From Aplysia californica (Eukaryota > Mollusca > Gastropoda > Aplysiida > Aplysiidae), in the NCBI RefSeq assembly GCF_000002075.1, contig NW_004798364.1, forward strand, positions 39,057-103,056: a stretch of 64,000 nucleotides of DNA, read 5' to 3'. The notes under the pieces were generated by a model. That model made no database searches and was not told where the DNA came from. It saw only the letters and a program-made list of their open reading frames with translations. The first letter of the stretch is position 1. The number at the start of each line of letters is the position of its first letter. The position numbers and the translations under genes are program-made. This document shows positions 22,145 through 33,000 of the stretch, one piece after another.

Positions 22145-22335
22145 ACCCGGGTCGAGAGGGATACAACGCCCTATCAGAAAGACCAAGATGCTTAAAGAAA
22201 ATTCTCCCAACACTAGAATCCAACTCAGGTCTTCTGCTGTTTGTTTGTTTTAGTACGAGTTTTACCGCGCTCGCAACAGGTCTTCTGCATGCGATGACCA
22301 GACCAGGCACCTAACCACTACACCACAGATGCAGG
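22145..22335 (-). mobile_element. tRNA-derived SINE-E copy, split by a SINE tail insertion
   Basis: Minus-strand head ATCTGTGGTGTAGTGGTTAG with box B-like GAGTTGGATTC after the break. A 39-bp foreign segment at 22238-22276 divides the head from box B. Confidence 0.75.
22226..22288 (-). mobile_element. Severely 5'-truncated SINE-A/B tail insertion with 12-bp target duplications
   Basis: On the minus strand the insert is TTGCGAGCGCGGTAAAACTC followed by GTACTAAAACAAACAAACA, the common SINE tail. It is flanked on the plus strand by CAGGTCTTCTGC at 22226-22237 and 22277-22288, identical 12-mers. Confidence 0.85.
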
Positions 22336-22345
22336 TGGTTACACT

Positions 22346-23964
22346 GCTGCAATACATGTACTGGTCACTGCAGACCCTGTGACTTGTGACTGTGGCGCAA
22401 ACTTCACATTCGTATCACACTGATACATGTAGTAACTTTCCTTCTACTTCTACAGTCCACTACAGATGAGTTGATGTCAATGGGGGGGAGGGGGTGAAAA
22501 AAAGATCAACAAAATTCTGTTCAACTTTACCATCAGGACCATAAAATCAAAGGACATAACAAAATCTTTTCCACTGTTCATATTAATTTAATTTTCATGA
22601 AATACAAGTATAAAAATACAATGACGTAAAAATGGCTTGCAGCGAGAGGAGCAATAATTAATTTTATTAATAACCACGTGGAAGTAGAAGAGACAACAGA
22701 CGTGGTTATTGCATTGTGATTGTGATTTCACATACACACACCTACTCCTCACCATTTCATTGAGATACTGTTAAGGTTTATTGCGTGTCGATAAGCTCCA
22801 CATAATTGTATTTTCACATTAAGTACCTCTCATGTCAAAATTGCTGTGAAACATTTGACGCAACACACACACACACACAAAAGTGAGCACCAAGTTTATA
22901 AAAAAAGCACTTTGAACTCAAGTGTATATTTTTACATTTGAGTAGAAACACAAGGACCTATGAAAAAGATCAACTTAACCTAAGATAAACACTAGTGGAG
23001 CTGACCGTAGTACATGTTTTGTTCTTCTTGTGGTTCTACAGGCTGCAACCCATATTTAATAATCTCTTCACACCAGACACTTTTACGTTTAAGAATATTT
23101 TTCTCATTTCCCCTGCATTTGTGCTCCCCTGTGTCTCTTGAATTTTGATCATTACGTGTAAAAAGCAAAATATACATATGCTTAACATAACCACACCAGT
23201 GTTCATCAACTCTAATCTGACCATGCGTCTGTCAAATTAGGTCAAACACTTTCCGGGGGGAGAAAAATTGTTGGGTTTTTTCCCTTAGTGTCTTCTAAAA
23301 TTGGTCAAACTTTTAAGGGTAGAATGTTCGTTTAACTTATTCTAGTATCATTACGGGTGTAAATAACGTAATTTGAGACAAAAGAAAACAAACACATTTG
23401 ACTTTGATCCTATTCAGCAGATACAGGGTTAGAGTTGGCCAACGACAATGTGTACTGTGCTACAAATTTGATAGCCTACATGATGACATATTTTCTCATA
23501 CAGTAGATTTTGTTATAACACAAAGTCGTTTATTTAACATGAAATTCCTGTTACGACTAAGGAACATATCTAATCCCCATTTCTTCTCCCGCCCCCCCCT
23601 CCTTTATTCTCTAAGAAATGCGACTTCCACTCTTTGCAGAGAGATAACAAACACGCATGTTTTGTCTGCCCAAAAGCAGACCCAAGACAATGTTGAGGCA
23701 CATTTTGAATCATGAAACACAAAATCAGAAACACAAATTGGAACGTTTCAAGGTATACATGTTGTTGCCTGCCTTTTAAGTTTCAGATAAAGAAAACAGA
23801 ATGGAATAACAATATTGTCAACCCAAAATAAAATACAGAGAATTGTGATTCAAGACCAGCGTTTTATATTAATATTTGACAAATAACAAGAGAAGTCAGA
23901 TCTTTTAAATTTAAAGGAAGAGAGAATGATTGATCAGACATGAGTGCCATATATATTTCGCAGC
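22346..23964. other. Intergenic, no recognised features
   Basis: AT-rich DNA with a short CA repeat at 22862-22879. No supported gene or repeat boundary. Confidence 0.5.
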
Positions 23965-23970
23965 AAAATA

Positions 23971-24163
23971 CAATATAACATAGATAGCCCGAATTCGACA
24001 GGACTAGCCTTTGTAGTACTAGTAGTTTGAGGGATCTGCCGTTTGAGGGATATCTTACAAAGATAAAGATAAAGAAAAAAACCCAAAACCTCGGGACTGC
24101 AGGCAGTTCGACGGATGTGTGATTTCGAGTCTCCTGTGTTCGACCTATCCGTGTTATATATTG
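23971..24163. mobile_element. TA-flanked MITE, 193 bp (copy 1)
   Basis: Bounded by TA. Ends are CAATATAACATAGATAG and, reversed, CAATATATAACACGGATAGG. It matches 37152-37325 in opposite orientation, including TTATCTTTGTAAGATATCCC. Probably Tc1/mariner or pogo-derived. Confidence 0.65.
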
Positions 24164-24165
24164 TA

Positions 24166-25260
24166 TATTTGAAAAAAAAAGATGATAAAGTAGTACAATA
24201 ACTCTTCAGTAAAAGTAAGGTCTGATAAACATGAACATTTCAGATCAAAATCTTAACAACAGGAAATTCTTCTGAAATACGTCAAGTTTCAATGCTGTGT
24301 TTTTGACAAATATCTGTACATTTTTATGTTAGTTTTTAACTAATCTAATGTAGTTTTAAAAGAGAAATTTATTTTTACTTTTAATATCATTGCAAAAGTA
24401 CGGGACTACCCAAGACTAACTAAGGCTAATACTGAAACCATAACTCATAATAACTCACTTTATGAGAAGCAAGCATGACATTTCTTTCAACAGGCACAAG
24501 TTCCGCACTAGTATTTATGTTTACTCTCTAAAAATGTAATCAACACAACACCACTGACTGCTCTAGGAAGTCTCACTCTCATTAACAGCGACTATTCAGG
24601 ACTTCATAAAAGTCAATTTGAGTAACGTTTTACCTCCATCACTGTAAACTTCAGGACGTTTTTTTCCCTTAAACAATATCACACTTGCTAAATACACTGG
24701 AACATTTCATGAAAGGAATGGTAAGTAAATATGCTGGAAAATACATTCCATCTTAATGATTGGGTACAACTGAGGGGCTGAGATGCAAAACGCACTACAT
24801 CCATTTTAGCACTGAAGAGAAAACCAGCTTTTTTGAATGCTGCTATGCGCGCAAACAAGCGTAACTAAAAAGAAGATTTTTTGGTGGCTTTTATGAAGTA
24901 GGCCTATGTGTTGGGTTTTAGCCGAAAACGCTTTGTGCATCTGAAAGGCGGTAACAATGTGCATTTACAGGCAAAAAAAATCTTGATTTTTCCAAAATGT
25001 TGCTTAGCCGATGTTGCATCTCACCCCCTCAATTGTTCTTTTTATACATGTAATATGTAATATAAATAGACAAACATCTGTAAAGACAAAAGATTGTGGT
25101 ATAAAAACCACTGTTCCCATGCATGTCTAATGATATGAAAATTGATATGAAAATTCCGAACCAGAAAAATGTCGGAAATGGAACACTCTAGTCTATCACA
25201 ACCAAACAATGTCGGAAATGGAACAGACTATCACAACCAATGTGCTTGATTCTTGAAAAC
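24166..25260. other. Intergenic, no recognised gene
   Basis: Only a short tandem duplication at 25167-25240 (AATGTCGGAAATGGAACA ... CTATCACAACCA twice) stands out. Confidence 0.5.
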
Positions 25261-25267
25261 ATAAAGA

Positions 25268-25615
25268 GAAAGGTGGGGGTCTCGTAGTCAAGAGGTAATG
25301 TTTACCTCTTAGTTAACATTAAAAGTAAGTTCCCTAGTTTGAAACCTGACAGAGATGGAAAAATTTTCTTCTCTAAAATTGTCCACGTATTCTCCTTTCC
25401 CGTTCTGTTATCAGTTTTTCTCTCCACCCTGTTACCTCCCCCCCCCCCCCCGTTCTTCTCTCCTTACACCTTACTGTTGTCTTTCAGCCACACCCCTGAT
25501 TTTAGGGTAGGTAAGATCGAATACCAAGCCTTCTCATATAAGGGCAAAAAATCTTGGAAGCCCTGTGTGCAAGTTGAGTATGTTAAAGATCACATACGTA
25601 AAAAAAATCAATCGT
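25268..25615 (+). mobile_element. Diverged SINE-B copy
   Basis: Head GGGGGTCTCGTAGTCAAGAGG, TTTTCTTCTCTAAAATTGTC block, CACACCCCTGATTTTAGGGT and AGCCTTCTCATATAAGGGCA in the same order as in the 57.3-kb copy. Box B is decayed. Confidence 0.75.
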
Positions 25616-26572
25616 ACTGAGTGCAGAAGAGCCAGCTGTCAACTACCCCTGAAATCTAGCAGGGGAATGCAAAAAGATGAAGGGAAAAAATTGAATATTG
25701 CTCTTTGTCACAATATTGCACTCTGTGAGCAGGCCATCTCCATCTCCATTATACCATTGGTGAAAATCATAAGATTGCTAATTTGCACCATAATATCATC
25801 AGTTTGTTTACAAAATTTCCATTTTTGTAAAACTGGCAAAAAGCATCTAATTCGAATAAACATGCAGTGCATCCAACATGCAAAGCGGAAAAGTAAGGCA
25901 AATTGTCTATGCAGCGGTCCAGAGGCGTTTCGGAAGAGTGCACGCTTGTGCGAGGGCGCATGTTAGGTGTGCGCGCGCGTGCAAGCGTGTGTGTGTGTGT
26001 GTGTGTGTGTGTGGGGAGGGGTGTGAGTGTGTGTGTTCACCCACGCAGTGTTGCCGTCGACCAAGGAAAGATTGAGCTGCGACTAAGACAAACATTTGAT
26101 CATTGCTTGAATCTCATTCGTGAGCTCTCTTTTGTTTTAACAGACTTAATTATGATGGACACAGATGACGTAACTGAATTGTTGCAGTGCGTGTTGGCTG
26201 AAATTGAAGAACAAGAATTAGACTTTAGTGCTGAAACTGAAAGATTATTGTAAAAACCTGAATACAATGAAGAAATCGTGGACACAATAATACATTGTTC
26301 CACATGTCGTGCTGCCATGCCAGCACAGCTTGATCCTGAAGAAGAAGAAAACTTGCTGTTATCCAAACTAGCAGAGGTGATTAGGAGTGCAAAGACAGTG
26401 CTAAATGAAAATGGCAGTGAAATTGAAAGAGCACATGAGTCTTCTGGCGATGATTACCAATCGGATTCAGAAGAAGAGTCAAGTTGTCGAGTGACAGGTG
26501 TGGACATTTAGACACTGAGGTACTACAGCTGGCCAAGATGGAAAGCGTTTACACTATCCTACTAGTTACACT

Positions 26573-26790
26573 CTCAGCTCCGGCGGGCCGGCCACGTTCA
26601 CCGCATGGACGACTCTCGCCTCCCAAATAGGTTACTCTACGGTGAACTGACTCTAGGCAAACGTTCTCTCTGCGGACAAAAAAAAAACCGCTTCAAAGAT
26701 GCTCTGAAAGCATTCCTGAAGAGATGTGACTTCCTCATACCACATGGGAAGAAGCTGCTCGAAATCGTACAGTTTGGCGCTCCTTAAAAA
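26573..26790 (+). mobile_element. LINE ORF2 C-terminal fragment
   Basis: Encodes QLRRAGHVHRMDDSRLPNRL, LYGELTLGKRSLCGQKK and RFKDALKAFLKRC, then after a frame change ARNRTVWRS. This is the conserved end of LINE polymerase proteins (LRWAGHVxRM...YGEL..GKR....KRFKD). About one extra codon (an A run) and at least one frameshift break it. Confidence 0.8.
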
Positions 26791-26927
26791 TGCCTGTTAT
26801 TGCAGGAAATAGGAGTTGATTCCAGATTTAAACCTTGTGCACCTTTTAAAGGAGCAATTTGGGGGTGGTATGTGAACAGTTCAAGGTCAGGGGGTTGGAG
26901 TAAGAATTAACAAAAAAAATGTGAAAT

Positions 26928-27541
26928 GTGGAATCAGTTCACGTGTCAGTTGCGACAAAACCAAAAAGGTGCGCTGTGGGAAGTAGCAGTGAACTAGGCT
27001 TATCAAAAAAGTACCCAACTCACAGAATCTTAGAGCATGATTTGAAAATAAAGCTATATCCCATTTTAGTCCACCAAGAAGCAAGCACGGACAATGTTTT
27101 GAAGACAAGTGAGACAGAGAGAGAATTTTCAACGAAAGTTCTGTTCGCTTTAGTGACGAAATTCATTTATATGGGACAAGAAGAGTCAATTCTGAGATAT
27201 ACGTGTACTGGGAAACAGTAAGGCAAGATGATATGAATGAGAGGAACTAAAAAATTGAAATGTTGACCTTGTAAGAGCTACCACACTGCAGCAGTGTAAG
27301 AATGCTGCACATTTTTCAGTCCGAACACGGATATGAATTGCACATAAAGGGGGCCATGAGAAGCTTCTTTTGTATAGCTTTTGTAATGCAGGTTCTTTTT
27401 CCAAGTGATAAATTGTGTAACTGTCTGTCCGGATGGTTCCTTTATACTTTATGTTTCTACCGAAAGACTTTGCTCAAAGCGGTTTTTATTCTAATCAGTT
27501 TTTTTGGGGCCGTCATTGAGTATGGGACACCCTGTATAACA
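26928..27541 (+). mobile_element. Mariner-like transposon relic with right terminal repeat
   Basis: Encodes SSSELGLSKKYPTHRILEHDL (helix-turn-helix) and, after a frameshift, VRFSDEIHLYG, matching the ILFSDEAHF catalytic-Asp motif, then VNSEIYVYW like VNKQNCRYW. It ends in TATGGGACACCCTGTATA at 27523-27540, the GGGTGTCCC-type terminal repeat with TA target. No left end was found; the rest of the transposase is decayed. Confidence 0.65.
27485..27490 (-). terminator. Candidate poly(A) signal of the JmjC gene
   Basis: AATAAA on the minus strand about 86 nt after the stop codon. It lies beyond the mariner-like terminal repeat at 27523-27541, so the signal may have been supplied by the transposon relic. 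Confidence 0.4.
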
Positions 27542-27575
27542 TACTTGCAACAGACATGATCATACATCAACATTT

Positions 27576-28124
27576 TCACAATTCATCTCGTTTTGAAGTC
27601 TGAGTATATTCGGAATTTTCCACGTTCTCCGCTCTCATCTGCTCAGACTGGAGCCTTGCCGCATCATCACTGATCACATCGTCATCACCATCTTCAATAT
27701 CATTATCATTTATGTCATTGACCACACTGCTGTCCTCATCAGTACTCTTGAGATGTAGCACTGGGTCATCTGGAAGAGGTTTCGAAGGAGCTCCTTCGTC
27801 AAACACAGAATCTTCATTCGTAAAACTGTCTGGTTCATCTATACTCTCATGCAAGTCATTACGTGTTGGACTAGAACGTTCTACCGGGGCATCTGGCACT
27901 TCTTCTTCCACTCCTTCACTTTCACCTTCTTCATCCATTGATTCTGCATCGGCTATCTCCTCAATCTCTGTATACAGAATAACTTCCTCACTTTCATCCC
28001 CAACAGGATTGCCCGGGAGACCAAAGATGTCTGGAAACTTTAAGATCGCTCTGTCAATATCAAAACCATACAGTTCACTCCATGAAAGTGCCGTATCTTT
28101 GTACTTGTCGATAGCAGCAAAGAA
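27576..28124 (-). CDS. JmjC gene exon 7 (EF-hand-like loop, acidic tail, KRDEL)
   Basis: The acceptor is TTTTCCCCAG. It encodes FFAAIDKYKDTALSWSELYG, a possible single EF-hand; then more than 100 residues rich in D, E and S; then KRDEL followed by TGA. A D/E-rich, KDEL-ended tail is common in calcium-rich ER-lumen proteins. A candidate poly(A) signal (AATAAA on the minus strand) lies at 27485-27490. Confidence 0.9.
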   Translation of the reverse strand, partial: FFAAIDKYKDTALSWSELYGFDIDRAILKFPDIFGLPGNPVGDESEEVILYTEIEEIADAESMDEEGESEGVEEEVPDAPVERSSPTRNDLHESIDEPDSFTNEDSVFDEGAPSKPLPDDPVLHLKSTDEDSSVVNDINDNDIEDGDDDVISDDAARLQSEQMRAENVENSEYTQTSKRDEL

Positions 28125-28543
28125 CTGGGGAAAAACAATACAGAATAAATTGTAACGTAAATTTTATTACAAGAAATTTCACCCTCTATCTATAAATACA
28201 GCCTACTATTTATCAAAAGAATAATCCTTACTTAACATGGAAGGTTGCAAGTGTGAGAAACAATTAACAAAACAAAGGGTGCTCATGGTACTAACATTGT
28301 GGCCATGTTACGGTTAACTGTGGTAATTAATGGCTACCATTTGCAATGAGGAAAACAATGTCAATTGACAGTTATTGTCAGGCAAATCATATACTCCAAG
28401 TCTGCCTGGTGCATGAAGCACTTAAGAAGAGAAAATATTAACTAAACTCTCTCTCTCTCTCTAAGAAGAAGAAAAAAGAGGAGGAGGAGGAGGAGGGGGA
28501 GGAAGAGAAGAAGGAGGAAGAAAAGGAAAAAGAAGAAGAAGAA

Positions 28544-28575
<32 letters not shown>

Positions 28576-30051
28576 AGAAGAACAAGAAGCAGCAGCAGCT
28601 GCCTGTATCCCTGATAAGAAGTAAAAAAAAACAACAACAAAAAAAACCCCACTCCCAGAGCCCCCCCCCCCCTCCTCCAAAAGCATCAAAAAGTTAAGAT
28701 GTGAACAGCAAAAGTCCTCACAGAAGCACAAGCTTACTACAATGATCTGTGATGCATAACACACAAAGATAAATGATATCTGGATCAATGTATATTAAGA
28801 CAAAACCTTCATTTATTGTAGTAAAACTTTTAATTCTTTCATTTTACAATTTAGTTTCCCCCCAAAAACACATCCAATTTTCAGCTCATTCCCTCTATAA
28901 ATCTAAAAATATGGTAGTGTTCAATATTTTGGTTCGTTTCCTCTTCTTTATTTCTCTATATAGGAATTTTCTCCAAAATACCAACAATATCTGAAAAGTA
29001 CAGAGCCATAACTTTAAAAAAATGTATGGACCCATTTGAAAACAAAACCCCAAAAAGCTTTTGGTTTAGTATTCATAGAAAACAGAACTCAAATTACAGC
29101 ACTAGACTTGTCATTCATACAAACTAATCATCACTCACTCTCAAACATCAACTTAAGAGTACCAGATTCCTTTCCCCCCTCCTCAAGTCCAACAGGTCTG
29201 CTTTCACTCTTTTTTTCTTGCTCTTTCTCTATCTCTCTCACCCCAAAAACCTTCTCTGTCCCTCTACTCTCCATCCCACCTCTCTGTTTTCTACCGCGCA
29301 TGGTCGACACTAGATGTTTCATTGTACCTTTTCCTTTCGTTCCTCGGTAATGGTGTCCAGAGCTGACATGAAGACTGGCTTTGCCATCAAGCCCTTGTCA
29401 TGTAAAATGTCCAGCAGTTTGGTCCTGTGGTGGAGAACAGCAAGGTTTAAAAAAAAAAAGAATCCAGAGGTGCATTCTTATAAATATTGTCCGAAACACA
29501 TATCTTAAAATATAAAAAGAGGAAACAGAGAGAAGAAAGATACTCCATCTCCCCAGCCAACTCACCAGAATTCAATTGGGCGCAGATAACAAACATACAA
29601 AAACTCAAAATTCCAGTTAGCTCATAATTTTTGCTCCTCACTGATATCTCTTAATAGTTTCAATATCCGTTGACCCAGTCATCGATGTATCAAACACATT
29701 TGTAAGTCCCCTTCGTGTTTGAATTATCCATGCTCAACTGTCTACAAATATTCTTATGCTTTTTACTTTACAAACAGCTACTGCAAAATGTGACTGATGC
29801 AAACAAAGTCTGTAAACTCATAATTTGATAACTTCACTCAAATGTTTCTATAACCTGAGAAACTAACCTGTTTGCATGAACATATTATGTGTTAACCCAA
29901 TGTGTTTATGGAAATTAGACAAAAGTGCTGTAAAAATGACAGCCATGTGTAGCATTTCGCATTTCTTAGAAATAACATAATCTTTTCACAAACGTTTCTT
30001 TACTTTTTATGTCACATGCACAAGGCTCAAGAGGGAACACATGCAGTGATA

Positions 30052-30086
<35 letters not shown>

Positions 30087-33000
30087 TCACCAATGTCATA
30101 GAACAAACCTGTACACTTCATTTGGCGAGGCAAAACCAAAAGTGGAAATTGGTTCCAACAATTTGAAGGGGCTCTTCTTCTCAGGACAGTCCGTCGTATT
30201 GAACCAGTAGGGATGGGAGAACCAGATGTTGACTGCGACATGTCTCCAGTTACTGGAGGTCACCTGATGGTACCACCTGGGGGAAGGTGGAGGGGACAGT
30301 TAGAAAGTGACACCATTAGAGCTCAGGTTACAACAGGCTAACATCACCCTGATCCAGGCACACTCCCTGCCTCTCAACAAAAATCTAAATCATTACTGGC
30401 AAAACATAGATACATACTGCTTATAATACCAACAACTGTTGAGTCACTAAATTTAAACACCCTTGAGAAGGTGGTTGGCGGGTGCTCTGGTGTGGTTTGC
30501 TTCTTCTTTCTTATGAAACATTTATCTTTCTCATCTCCCCTTCTTCTTTTTTATGTTTGTTACTCTCTTGTAACACCTCTAATCTTCTGGCGCTCATATG
30601 ACCTTATGCAGTTGCGAGCGCTGTAAAACCTCTACTAAAACAAACAAACACCCTTGAAAAGCGTTAAAAGTGGAGCCTACTAAAAATTAAACTAGAAAAA
30701 TCTTATTGACTTATGAAGACCCCTTTAAAGTACCAATTGTAAGGGAATACCAGCTTTGACAAGATCCCAGAACTGAAGATACCAAAAAAATCTGACTTTT
30801 GTTGAGAAGGAAGAAAAAAATCTCACCCCCTCGGGATAAAGACACAGTCTCCTTTGTTCAGTGACACCTCATGCCATGGAATGTTCTGGAAGTTTGGAAA
30901 CAATTTCATGTCTACACTGTCCACGTCCACAGTGCTGTAGCCACCATCCTGGTTGAAGCCATGAGACTCAACATCCTCTTTGTAAACCTATAGACAAAAC
31001 AAAAGACCATGTCATTCGAGAGTGGCGTTTATTTGCCAAAACACTAGCCTATTGGTCAATATTTACAGAGTAGCAGATATATATAACAATAATAATAATA
31101 ATACATTGCATTTATATAGTGTTCTATCCCATAGAATAAGCTCTGAGCGCTTTACATTGATGACTTGATCAATGAGCATAATACTTCATTCACACAAGAT
31201 AAAAACATTTCATATCAACAAGAAAACCAGTTCCACCACAATAAGAATAGCTTTCTCAACCATACCGTAACTCTTTCTGGACATATTGCCGATATATCGG
31301 CGCGAGTCCACACCCCTTGCGGACGTATCGCCGATTATCGCCGATATATCGGCTGTGATAGGGTGCCTTAGTATTATTTCATTTTAACACGATCCGTTAT
31401 TTATAATTACTCTTTATTGCTATTGAAAAACTCTGAAAGGATTTAGGAAACGAAAACATCTAGTTTCACTTTGTCAAAGCGTGGGTTTGAGGAAAAACGA
31501 GTGTATTAGTTCTTGCGGTCTTGCATCAACAAACCGATGAAACCGGACTCAGTAAAAATGTCATAACTCAAACAAAAATTGGAATATTGCTTTCAAATAA
31601 AAAGCTGTGCATTCAGAAATTTATGGATTATGCTCTAAGCCTGTATATATGATAAGATAGCTATGCTGATTTGCTTTCACATCTTTGGTGAATGTAATTT
31701 TTTCTGTCAAAATTTATTATTCTCATCACCATCGCCATTTATAACCATTCTAATATATACGTATGTTCAAAATTAATCCTTGTTTCATATTGGCATGTAT
31801 TCCTCATTCAATTTCCTTCAATTTGATATATATCATATGTTACGTTTGGAGTGATGGTTATGCTTCTATGAAGTTATTTTGTACATCACCTGCATAGCCA
31901 AATCGAGCCACAGGTTAAGTATGTCTAGACCAAAAAAAAACTATGTCCCGAAAGAGTTAATTACCGAATGTAAAAAATATAGGTGCATGATAAGATTCTG
32001 GAACATCACAAAGGAACAAATAAGAAAAATGAAATCAGAAAAACATATTTCTCTGACACTTACTCTCAGGTACTGCAAACCTACAGTTCATGCAGTGGCA
32101 AAACATCCTGCATGTCGACTATCTGGACATCCTACAGTACAGACAAGAAGAAATAGCGCAAACAAATCCTTTCCCCTTACTTCAAAAATTCATCGAGACC
32201 ACCTATCAGCTACAGGACCTGTCACATCTTAAATGTTTCTTTATGAACGTCTATGACCATTGTCTTGTGATTCCTATAATATATGTCACTGCTATAGAAT
32301 AAACCATATTCAAAGTATTCGAGAATTTGACAATCATAATCAATGCTATCCAGAAAATGATTTCAGTCCAAACCATTTCGGATGAGATGCAAAGGCAGAC
32401 AGGGACTCGTGACCCCATAAGGAAGCTACATTTTGCACTGTAGAAACCTGTCCACGAATATGTCTTCTGGACTATTTATTTGGAAGATATAGTATAGGAG
32501 AGGGATTACTAGGAAGTTCGTTTGAGAAAAAAACAACACAAAACCCCACCATTTCTTTACATGTACATTGTATATTTTCACTAACTTCTCACATCGTCTG
32601 TTTTTAAATAGAACAGAGAATGCTCATTGAGTAAAAGAACAGCTCAGAGAGAAGATTTTATCAACGTCAACATCTCTTGGTCAACACCGTAGTGATACCA
32701 AGTCGTGTTACAGCAGTATTCTCATCACAGCTGTAGTCAGTCGTATCCGTTGCACCCCCCAAGCTCCCGACACCATCACACACATCCGTTAACGAAAAAA
32801 AAGAAAGCAAAAGAAAACCAACCAGCATTCAATTGTATCCTTTTCGAAGGCGGAAAAAAACCTCCAACAATGAATAACTAAGCTTTGATGTGTAGTATTT
32901 ACCTTGACATACCATCTCTAGGAATATCTAATAACAAAAATCTTTGGCATAAATTAAATTCCGCGATACATATCATGGTTATCTTCTGGGTACTTATCAC

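Noticed and set aside
26155-26511. Acidic open stretches MDTDDVTELLQCVLAEIEEQ and the following frame
   Set aside because: They look coding-like and could be a decayed transposon or gene piece, but I recognise no family, a stop separates the two frames, and LINE and mariner relics follow directly.
32090-32302. Open frame LQWQNILHVDYLDILQYRQ and onward in a JmjC intron
   Set aside because: Composition is protein-like, but no family is recognised and no splice fit to the minus-strand gene exists; possibly a transposon remnant.
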